DNA from: Rhyzopertha dominica
Lineage: Eukaryota; Arthropoda; Insecta; Coleoptera; Bostrichidae
Direction of reading: 5' to 3'
Assembly (NCBI GenBank): GCA_025024175.1
Contig: QCXZ01000041.1
Span: 47,425,786-47,489,785 of the forward strand
DNA: 64,000 nt
Shown: positions 55,046 to 64,000 of the stretch, one piece after another
Position numbering within the stretch: position 1 is the first letter of the stretch
Layout: each line of letters opens with the position of its first letter
The notes under the pieces: model-generated
Told to the model about the DNA's origin: nothing
Database searches by the model: none
What the model saw: the letters and a program-made list of their open reading frames with translations, nothing else
Position numbers and translations under genes: made by a program

Positions 55046-57060
55046 TAAGGTTCCGTTATATTGAAAATGAAAAGTTGCATTATGATCCTGATTTTTTTTT
55101 ATTTTCTTACGTTGGTATCAGTAAATAACTCTGATGGAACAATACGCAAACTTGAGCTCGTAACGTCGTAATTGTCATATGTCTTGTCAAAACTAACTAA
55201 ACATGAGAGATTAATATTACAAAAAATTGTTATTTTAGTCTATTTTTTTCATATTTTCTTGTATAGAAGACGGAATACATGCATAATGGAATAGATTTGT
55301 TGCACTCAACCATTACAAACGACAAAATAGCGCCCTATGAAAGTAGTTTTTTAATATACAATTTTGACATCATTATTGGCGAAGCATAACTTTTAAAGAA
55401 TGCGCCTTTTTAGGAGATAAGAACTAAAATACTTCGTAGATGTGGAGGCATTGCACCTGCTAGTTTCTTGACTGTCGTCAAATCATGAATACCGACTTTC
55501 TTGGTGGTCCACCCAAGTACTTTAAATAATGTCGCTTCCCATTCTCTCACATCACGTACGAATCAACAATAGGCAATACCTGCGATGTTTAGGAACGGAA
55601 GTTAAGCCAACGTTGAGAATCCGAAACACAGGCGATAATGTCCTCCTTGCAGCTTCTTACAAGGAACAGAAACAAATTTCCTTAGTAATAGGGTTAAAAC
55701 CTTTCATACTTTTACATGCATGAAACTGGTTATATCACGGGTGAACTCAATTTGCATCTCGTGATAGGGTTTGAATATTCAAAGTTTCCAGCACGGTAAA
55801 AACTAGAGCGACGTTAATAAATGAAAGAAACGTCGTCTCTGGAGTTAACGACCAATATTTGATGCATGGCTTGCGTAATTCATTACATTATTTTTACAAG
55901 TTACTCGACAAGACTAATATTGGCCGTATAATTTAAACAAAGTTGGTAAATACTCTCGAAGCCAGTTCAAAGAAACTGTTTAACACGTACAAACACCTTT
56001 CTCCTGAGCCAAAGCTATTACTCACAAGATAAGCCATCTAATTTGTGTGCTTACACGTAGCTACTTCGGATACCGCTGCAGAAGCCTTAGAATATGATAA
56101 ACGACGTATTGCGTTACATGGATTCTAGTTTTAACTGCTGCCGGATCCCATCTAAATTGCCATCTCAATTTTAATAACTTGTTGTGGCTGTGTCTTCCCG
56201 GAATCCCGCAATGAAATGATTATACTTCTGTTTTAGTGACTGATGGATGTAATGTCATTTTACCGTTTTTGGTAACTCCGAATAGAGATGTGTTTAGATT
56301 GCTTGGAGTTATGTAAATGCATGGAGCTTAAACGTTGAAATATTTATAGCAAGTGTTTGTGCTGTCGTGTTGCTGATAGGGCACATATTTTTGTTTAACT
56401 AAAATAAATAGAATCTTTATCTTCCATAAATTTTATGGTTGTATAGCCTTTTCTATGCTGGAATTCAAAGGCAAAAGCGTTGTCGTGTTTGTTGCTGAAT
56501 TAAGCCACATCTACAAGCTGTTGCATAGCTTCTGAGTTCCGATTTTTCATTGTCATATCATTACTGCTGATACAATCATTGCAAGCATCAGAATTATTAG
56601 CAGCCTGATATTCCTTCAATAACGTTTAGTTATAAAGCTACCCTTATAGCTAGCTTCCCTTCGCACAACAGCTCGTATTTGCCCGTATACAGTATATATC
56701 AGTTTATAATGCAGAGATCCGCGAAATGCCTTTGGGCGTTAGCCAGTTAACTGGCGTTTCCTAGAGTTAGCAGTTTTAAAGCTTAATGGTGACGTTCCCG
56801 CAAATTGCAGTTCGAAAATTATGCTCACGCCGACGATTTGCATCGACTGTAATATTCGTGGGGTGCTGCGCTCGCGGAAGATTGTTGTTGTCGCTTATTT
56901 AGCAAAACGGGAGCTGCAAGTATGTATACGCGATCGGGTTAAATGCTGAGGAGACGCTGCGGTGGGTTTTGAGCGTAGCTGCGTGTTTCTAAGATTAATA
57001 ACTAAAATTGATTTAAGGTTTTGAAATCATCAGACTAAAACCGTGATGACATTAAGATAT
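55046..57060. other. Non-coding DNA with a CpG-richer part at 56800-57000
   Basis: No recognisable coding sequence. The stretch 56800-56980 is CpG-richer and has several CG-containing words (for example GGTGACGTTCCCGC near 56788). Nothing else stands out. Confidence 0.45.
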
Positions 57061-57069
57061 TCTAGACTG

Positions 57070-57500
57070 ATTGATCTTGGCTACCGCAAGGTTCTCACTT
57101 AGGCCCTATCTAATTTTTACTTAAATTGATGTCGTTAATGTTCTCGTTTCATATTTGCGTATGACTTTAAATTGATCAGAAGAAATGCTGCCGCCTACCT
57201 ACTTATAGTGTGGAGGTATCTACTCTACAGCTGGTTTGCAGTTTTAGAGGTTTAGGTGTAATATTAAACTCACATCTCCCTTTTGTTCTTCACATGGATG
57301 AAATAATTAGCCGTTACAATAAAATTGTTGGTTTCATTAAAAGGCAGTCCGATGGTACATTCAATTTTAGAATATTGTACACTAGTATGGAACCTGATGT
57401 ATTTTACTTTTAAAGATAAATGTGAATCAATACAGAGGGAATTTGTTAAATATTCATTTTGTATTGCTCTTCTTAAAAGCAGAAGACAACATATTCTATA
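57070..57500 (+). pseudogene. LINE reverse transcriptase relic
   Basis: WLPQGSHLGPI (57078-57110) matches the G-x-PQGSxLGPI motif and is followed by a stop. After a deletion that removes the YADD region, a frame at 57210-57413 reads SFRGLGVILNSHLPFVLHMD and YNKIVGFIKRQSDGTF, with LYTSMEPDVFYF. Next to it CESIQREFVKYSFCIALLKS and RRQHIL follow (57421-57498). This is the order F-K-DLGVILDSHL-F--H, KxxGFIKR, LY-SLVRP-LEY, IE-VQR-F-KY of insect Jockey-group LINEs. It is heavily deleted and frameshifted. Confidence 0.75.
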
Positions 57501-57753
57501 ACGAATTTTAAGCCAAGTTTACTGCTTTAATTTGCTTATGTGCAAAATTGAACCCTTAAACAGTTATACTTCAGAGCTGTGACAACCCTTATGGAAACTG
57601 ACTTAAAATTTTTAATTGGGTGACGACTATAAAAGATGTCTGCACATTTTGAAATCAAAATGGCTTAAGCAACCTACTCGTTTAGAGCCACCAGTTGCAA
57701 AGATTTATATGAAGTGAATTACAAATATCAAATTTCATTGTCTATGTCAAATA

Positions 57754-58854
57754 CGAGGGGAGATCATTATTTACGGTCCCTGATATAGTAGGAGTTGACT
57801 GACAGTGATATTCTTTGTCATATTAAAAGTTTATTTATTTGTTGCGACACTTGTTGAATACCAGTCTTGTCATTCGTTGTTTGTTAAAATAATTTAGAAT
57901 TTACGCGAAGATGTTTGAATAATTTTCAACAATGAAAAAATCTGAACCAAATCTTACCAAGTGGTAAGAGAATTTAAATTGGGAAGACAAACATGTGAAC
58001 ATGCAAAGGCTGCTAGATGACCAGTAACTGTCACTATTCAGGAAAATGTTAATCGTGTACATGACATGGTAATGGCGAATGACCATTCGTCGGATAGCTG
58101 AAATTACAGACTTATCATATGGCACAATAGAAAAAATATTAACAGATATTTTAGGTCTTAAAAAGTTATCTGCACGTTGGGTCCCTAGAATGTTGACGCC
58201 TGATCAGAAACGTTCGAGAGTCCCTGCATTCTAAAGCCAGTCTAGCAGAGTTTTCAACAGACCCGGATGAGTTTCTCTCTCGATTTGTAACTGCTGATGA
58301 AACATGGGTCCACCACTTTGACCCAAAGTCAGAACAACAGAGTATGGAGTGGCATCACAAAGGTTCTCCTCCACCACACAAATTTCGAGTTGTTGATTTT
58401 TGGAACGTGGACACACAATAACAGGTTTTTACTATGCCAAGTTAATTTCAAACTTGCACGAGCGCATCAAAGAAAAAAGACGGGGAAAATTGAGGAAAGG
58501 AACAAAAGAAAAAAGGAAAACGCTCCTGTACACAAAAGCCGTGCTGTTCACGGCGCAGGATTTTAGTTGCATGCGTATTGACCAGGCCTAGCGCCCAGCG
58601 ATTTCTTATTTCCGAAATTGAAAGAATATCTACGTGGGACCAAATATGACGATGATTATCGAGTGATGACGGCAGTAAACGACTGGTTGGAGCACCAACC
58701 ACAGGAATTCTTTTGTAAAGGAATCAGAGCATTGGAACATCGTTGGACCAAATGCATCGAAGTTCAAGGAGACTATGTCGAAAAATAAACCTATAATTAA
58801 TTTCACGTTTTGCGTCCTTCTATGTCAGGGACCGTAATTAATGATCTTCCCTCG
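57754..58854 (+). mobile_element. mariner element, both ends present, decayed
   Basis: The 1101-bp element starts CGAGGGGAGATCATTATTTA and ends with the inverted equivalent (CGAGGGAAGATCATTAATTA read from the right). The inverted repeats are about 34 bp with three or four mismatches and have TA on both sides (57752-57753 and 58855-58856). Length and TA duplication are as expected for mariner. The transposase inside runs in the forward direction and is broken. Confidence 0.88.
57965..58788 (+). pseudogene. mariner transposase, multiply broken
   Basis: In order: EFKLGRQTCEHAKAAR and PVTVTIQENVNRVHDMVMAN; then IAEITDLSYGTIEKILTDIL; LSARWVPRMLTPDQKR; STDPDEFLSRFVTADETWVH with the first catalytic Asp; SEQQSMEWHHKGSPPP; ENAPVHKSRAV; PGLAPSDFLFPKLKEYLRGT; and FFCKGIRALEHRWTKCIEVQ before GDYVEK and the stop at 58786-58788. 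These match mariner landmarks (SYGS-x-x-TIL, WVPRLLT, DETW, HDNAPVH, SPDLAPSDF, WTKCI-x-x-GDYVEK). At least three frameshifts or stops are visible. The second catalytic Asp of HDNA reads E, and the third (SPDLAPSD) reads G, so the enzyme is dead. The N-terminal first helix-turn-helix is poorly preserved. Confidence 0.88.
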
Positions 58855-58856
58855 TA

Positions 58857-61800
58857 TATAACCTTGTTACTGATTCTGGTCATTTGGTGGTTTTAATTAT
58901 ATTATTAACATTTTTTTCTTGGTTTGGCAATTAGAGATCATATTGTTAAAACAGCTTACATCAAGTCATAAACAAAAAACGTGAGTGGACCACTACTAAC
59001 AAAACTAAAACTGGTGAAGTGAGTTCACCATTTGATTGATTGAAATAGTGGTCAAATAAGAAATAAATTTACCACTTCAGAGTGCTATAATCCCATAAAA
59101 ACTACGGAGGAAATTAGTTTATTTTATTGGTTGGATGAAAAAGTGTGAAAAGTATCTGTTGTAAATGAACACCATTACTATCGAGCCCTTTAAAAGGTGA
59201 TTTACTTTTAATCATTCTTAGCCCTAATTTACCCACATACCTCGCATAAAGGTAACTCTCATGCAGAAGCATCCGCAGGGTTAGTTTTATTAATAACGAA
59301 AGGACGAAGGGGCAGCCGTCATTACAACGGAGCGAAAAAGGAATATAATGTTGAACCAGGGCCAAAGCCAAGTAGAATTATTGCTAAGCTCTAGCCGGCG
59401 GGGTAATACCTCTAAAGATAACAATGACCGGAAATTCGTTTATTTCCGGATTAAAAATATTACCGCGTCCGTCTCTTTCTGAGCGCCAAAGTACGACGCC
59501 CCAAAGTCGTCTGACATGGTTGCCAGATATTTCAATTTGTTAACATCATACCATCCATTACGAGTTAAATTTAGAGCTGGAACTCAAGATTTCAATTAAA
59601 GTGTGTATCTAATGTATCTATCTATTTATGAGTTGTGTCATCATTTAGTAAGTGCAGCTGAATTGGTTTGGTGGCCTTCGTATTATCTGGGCCATTTCTT
59701 AGAGGAAGCTTTGCAATGTGCTTAAACAAAATGTTAGTTAAATATGTACTGTTCTTTTCAATTCACTTCTTATTATTATAATTATGTTGCCCTTAGTTTT
59801 TTACGCTTTATTTGATCCACCATCCAGTCTCCATAGGTAATAACAATATTTCACAGATGCATAATATTCTATTGATAAAGTCCTTGACTCATTTTGCCTA
59901 ATTACATGAGATCAAAATTGGCAACAGTGGACTTCCGCCGCTCACAACCCTGAATTGATAACCCTTCGTCGGTGGAAAAAGTATCAGCTCGATGGAACTA
60001 GCTTAATTCTTTCTCTTATAGGGAAATCAGGCTTTATACCCAGTTTAGAAACAAATTAATTCCTCTCTCCCTCCTTCCATAGTCATTGGGTAAAAGGAAA
60101 TCGCTGAACCTACCATTTTGCTAATGTAATTGCTGTTCTTTACAAACGAATCCTTTAGGTTTACGATTTCGTAGATTCGTTTTAAATAGTGTTGAAAGAA
60201 AATGAAGGAAGTATGATCCGTGCTTTACCATCAATTTTAAAAAGATCTCTTGGTTTGGAGAATTAGATATGGGCATTAGCATCAAGATGAACAATGCATG
60301 CACTACATTTATTGTTCTCAATATAGTAGGCGTTGAAATACAATTTCTACAACAACCCAACCTTAATATTTATCTGCCAAACAAAGCGCCAAAACTGTAG
60401 CTTTTATATATTATATATTATTCACAAAATTCGAGAGGCTTTTATTAAATATATGCAAAAAAGGTTTCTACGCCAAAACAAATACATGAAGATATGGTTA
60501 ATGCACTTGGAGGTGATTCTTCTTATTAAATACTGAAGAAACAAGTCTTCCGTTACTGTGCACCATTTTCTTTCTATCCGTTGACTTTTTACATGTAAAT
60601 CTGTTGGAACATTTCGTCAAATTATGAAGTTGTTTCCATTTGTGTTGACTATTCAAAACCTACTGAGGCAGCAGATGAATTCGGGAGTTACTCCGTTTTT
60701 GGGTTTTGTAATGCAGATATTTTAATATTTCTCTGATATCACGTGACCAGAATAACGGGACTTACCGTTAATCTTATACTCTAGAATTTGCTGCTTAAAT
60801 CTTTTACCTTTACTGAGATTCTTCCATTGTTTTAACTTTGCGATTATTACGACATTTTATGGTGGGAAGAATGCATTTAATCTTGTATTTGTTATATATT
60901 AATTAAGTAATGCGCGTGTAATCTGCCGTTGCCATATCCAACCAAAAATGTAATTCTTTTTTAATAAAAGTCTTCTGCAAATGCGTTCTTTTGAATGCAC
61001 CCGAGTCGAGAAGGGATTATAAAAGGAGCAAAAAGACTAAAACTTTCTTGCTGAACTTCCCGCAACATTAGTGCCATCTAGAGTAAAGTAACCCAAATCA
61101 GCAGAAATGTTTCAAATTAGCTTTATCCTATTTTTTGTAACTAAATTTTCCTCACTGTATCTTTGTCTTCCTTTAAAATCCTTATATAAATATTCACGGG
61201 TAACCTCGATTTTCTTTCAAATTTTTAATATGGATGCCCAATTTTCACAACTGCTTTCTATAACAACTTATGTTCTCTTCTTCATTGGAATCTTCCACCG
61301 CCCTGAACACAATTTAGGGCGATTTTTTTACGTTTTTTAATGTTTTATACTTGTCAATTAGTGATTTGCGTGTATTTCGTCTCTTCCTAGGACTACAAAA
61401 AATTTAGGCTGACACACTAACCTGTGCTTAGACATTAGGGATTAAAACAGACAGTAACGGTAGCCCCACTAGCAATAATGACCACAATTTACACATCATT
61501 TTCCTGATTTTTTGTTGACATACCGTTACTTTCTTGAGCTTAACTTTTATTCATTGGACGTCTATCGCCGATACGCCATCAGAAGTTAGAAATTGATTTA
61601 CTTGTATATTTATACCTTACAGAAGTGCAATATAGAAACTGTAGTTTATATAGAAATTTTTTGTAGTTAAAAGCAAATAAGTTATAACAAGTGTAGATTT
61701 CAAAAGTTTTCAAGTAACTTGTGGGAGTTAAGAGAAAGAAAGCCTTGATTTTTTACTGGACTCGATGCAAGGCATGCTAGTTGGTAAATTCCTTTACTTT

Positions 61801-62115
61801 AAGCGGTTGATTTGAAAGCAGCAATACTAGTGGACTTTATCAAGCCTTTTGTCTAAGGAGGAGGAACGTCATAATAGAATAATTTTTCCTCGACGGTTCA
61901 ACATTTAAAATGTTATCGAATTTCAGTGAATAACATTGACAGTTAAGATTAGGCGTAACCAATAGATGGCATCCCTTTTTTGTGCCATCTTTGTCCGTCT
62001 ACAAATTGTAGAGGACTTGATCACCTGTTTAATTGTTTACCTTCTTTTCATTTTAGGTTAAGGAACCCAGCTGAATATTCTTGATTATTTTTTCAAGAGC
62101 ATCGTACGTACTTAC
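58857..62115. other. AT-rich non-coding DNA
   Basis: No gene, RNA or repeat end recognised. Frames at 59114-59371 (minus), 60121-60360 (minus) and 61107-61340 (plus) have no recognisable domain. Confidence 0.5.
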
Positions 62116-62131
62116 CGTACCAACATATGGC

Positions 62132-62450
62132 TTAACGCTTGTTAAGGAGATATAAGCACTGCAAAGGGAAGGTTATGCATGTACTTTCAAATACTTTGAA
62201 TGATTTCTTGGTGCTGTTGACGTCATTGGTCCATTTCATAGTCGCTTGATTAATTTCTTGTTCCTTGCCAATTCTAGCCATTATTCCTCGTACTTCCCTG
62301 GCTTCTGAATTATCTTCTCTATAGTTGTTTTCCGTGTAAAGCACGGTCTTCTTCTCTTTTGTTGGTCTCCTGTTAGTTACCAAGTCTTCCTTATTCTGCT
62401 TTAGATGTATTCCTAATACTTTATCGTTATATATGTCTCTATCCTTTTGT
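62132..62450 (-). pseudogene. Possible RTE-type LINE C-terminal fragment
   Basis: An open stretch of about 105 codons between stops on the minus strand contains DIYNDKVLGIHLKQNKEDLV, SEAREVRGIMARIGKEQEIN and WTNDVNSTKKSFKVFES. RTE-group reverse transcriptases carry a comparable segment after the palm (E-I-x-x-RI-x-x-A-x-x-x-x-x-x-x-x-x-W-x-x-x-x-x-x-x-KT-K-x-R-x-F-x-S). The match is partial and no YADD motif is seen upstream, so the call is tentative. An unrelated hydrophilic exon is an alternative. Confidence 0.35.
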
Positions 62451-63185
62451 GATTGTTATGCCACCCAAGGGTTCCGCTGCTTCCGCACGGGTTGAAGGAT
62501 ATTTTTGCCTTAGATTGTCATTTTATTATTTCTTGAGTTATTTACCTAAGCCACTGCCTTCGCCCTTCTGTCGGTTGAGACATGTGCATCTACTATGCAT
62601 ACTGTATGACTTTTAATTATTATTATCACTACATTTTCGCTAATCGCCCATGATTGATTGATTAAAGCTGCGAGCGGTAGGAGTTTCTGCCTTTCCCGGA
62701 TATACCGCAGGGCCGGCTATGTATTCGCTGGGTTGGAGGGGTTTTACATTGTTCGTAGTTCTTGAACAGTTTTTTCCGAGCTACTTCTGAGTTTCCATGT
62801 GTTTCATCTAGAGTGATCCACACTTTTTCTACTTATTTCTCTTGAATAGTGTTTGTGTTCTTTTGTATATTTTGTGAGCCAGTTTGCTTCGAGGACAGCT
62901 TTCGTCTTCTAGGATTACATGTACCACTACTGTGTAATTTCTTGTATACACTTAACTAGAAACGCGGATCTACTTCACTATAGCGACAGCAACAATAATT
63001 ATAGTTACGCAAACATAAGTACATAACATTAGGACCCATTGTGAATTTTAGCCCCAACTTAAGCTAAAAATTAATACGGGAAGTGATTAGCGAATAAGAT
63101 TTTGTTGGTAATAAAGTGTTTTGTATAGCCCACATGTGTCGCTATTAATTAAACAGTTCGTGTTACTTAACAAAAAGCATCCCGT
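62451..63185. other. Non-coding DNA containing a dispersed repeat segment
   Basis: The part 62650-62760 resembles 50336-50445 (see that entry). The rest is AT-rich without recognised content. Confidence 0.45.
62650..62760 (+). repeat. Dispersed repeat segment, copy 2
   Basis: GATTGATTGATTAAAGCTGC, then CCGCAGGGCCGGCTATGTAT, then CGCTGGGTTGGAGGGG and TTCGTAGTT. It matches the order of blocks at 50336-50445 with an extra stretch of about 25 bp in the middle. Confidence 0.5.
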
Positions 63186-63189
63186 AATG

Positions 63190-63870
63190 TTTTGAGAGCA
63201 ATGTTGACAAACATTATGTCACGTATTTTGTCACGAGGGGGTCATTCACAGCGGATGTTTTTATTTGTGTTTGACGGACTTAATTACTGCAGCCTGCGGC
63301 CTCTATTCCTGTGTCTTCCATCAACAAAGGTGACGACAAAGTACGACGGTCACGCGAATTTTTCACATACTTCGCGCAGAAAGCTTTGAAGGCGCCTTCC
63401 TAAAAATTCATTTCTCCAGCTGCCCACCGCGTTATTTATCATCCCCAGCGCTGGGTGTATATGTGCCGTTGCCGAATTAAACCGCGCATAAGGGGGGATT
63501 CCCGCTGATCCCCCTCGGAGGAACGCAGGGCACCGTTATTGATATGCGAGGTCAGGTTTGTTTCGTGGAAAATCCATTTTAACTAAGCACGGTTAATATA
63601 CATGCACACGCGGAGAAAGAGGGCAGCTTGTCGTATTTGCGCGTTCGATGCGAGCTCCCACGCGGATCGTAATGTACGGATTCCATTACATACCCTTCTC
63701 CCTTTTCAGAGAGGACACAGTTGGAGACGGATTCCCGCAGTGGCGTCCGCTGGGCACTTTAAATCGCTGCGTTTTTTCTACTTCTTTTTTGGAGTGACGG
63801 CGCTCCAGATAGCGTTTGAAGCGTGCGGGACGGATTTGATTGGGAATTATTAAATCTAGATCGGTTGCCT
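63190..63870. promoter_or_regulatory. CpG-rich island, candidate regulatory element
   Basis: GC- and CpG-rich DNA, strongest at 63360-63830, with GCCGAATTAAACCGCGCATA (63470-63489) and a GGGGGGATTCCCGC stretch (about 63492-63505). Frames of 65-85 codons (63192-63389 and 63602-63853) look like by-products of composition. The regulatory role is inferred. Confidence 0.3.
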
Positions 63871-64000
63871 TTTTCGGATCGGTTACTCTGAGCGATTTTA
63901 TTTCCAGATGGAGTAATGGAAAAATTAAATTTTAGAGATTTTCGACACGAATATTGAAGTATTTGTGTTGTGTACGTTCAACATACAATCGCGTTTAGTC

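Noticed and set aside
58231..58702. Frames on both strands inside the mariner element
   Set aside because: They are shadows of the frameshifted mariner transposase.
1..64000. CRISPR arrays, bacterial operons or phage genes
   Set aside because: No short regularly spaced identical repeats, no ribosome-binding-site-led gene strings, and the transposon content is that of an animal genome.

Overview
This window looks like AT-rich, repeat-dense animal DNA, most likely from an insect. The organism call is an inference. It rests on the transposon families present (BEL/Pao, Jockey/CR1-type LINEs, a Penelope-like element, mariner, an IS630-related element with TA target sites, a PIF/Harbinger-type MITE) and on long gene-free, intron-like stretches with no sign of bacterial gene packing. 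I found no complete host gene. The only sequence that reads like a host exon is a 73-codon segment on the minus strand at 48536-48754.

Layout. 1-10.3 kb: AT-rich DNA without recognisable genes, broken by CpG-richer islands (about 0.54-0.86, 1.02-1.27 and 6.0-6.5 kb) and a weak THAP-like start at 2.45 kb. 10.3-14 kb, minus strand: a decayed Penelope-like fragment abuts a 5'-truncated LINE that still has an uninterrupted 880-codon endonuclease/reverse-transcriptase frame and a (TTA)n tail. 14.2-23 kb: a CpG-rich island, a hAT-like terminus, a relic of an IS630-like transposase, a possible Harbinger transposase scrap, and a 579-bp MITE with perfect TAA target duplications. 23.5-25.2 kb: a second, nearly full-span element of the same IS630-like family, with 56-bp terminal inverted repeats, TA duplication and a frameshifted transposase. 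27-35 kb: a CpG-rich island, a 121-bp minisatellite of about five units, and a pair of 450-bp direct repeats. 35.5-38.2 kb: a LINE fragment split by a 2.2-kb element with long inverted arms. 39.5-41.9 kb: two more decayed LINEs on the minus strand.

42.37-48.54 kb holds the one structurally complete element. It is a 6158-bp BEL/Pao LTR retrotransposon on the minus strand with 230-bp LTRs that match at every base except one ambiguous N, 5-bp target duplications (CTTAT), a polypurine tract, a putative primer-binding site and one open 1722-codon Gag-Pol frame. It sits two codons before the stop of the candidate host exon. 49-64 kb: further LINE fragments (50.9-51.7, 57.07-57.5 and probably 62.1-62.45 kb), a decayed mariner with both ends (57.75-58.85 kb), a dispersed repeat pair, an LTR- or promoter-like segment at 54.3 kb, and more CpG-rich islands.

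How it fits together: the window reads as a gene-poor landscape built up by nested insertions of different ages. The youngest is the BEL element, and the CpG-rich islands with TAATTA-type cores are the best candidates for conserved regulatory DNA. I did not find a convincing undescribed biological system. The best leads are the IS630-like family, the inverted-arm element and the exon interrupted by BEL. All homology calls come from recognising protein motifs by eye; no database search was run.
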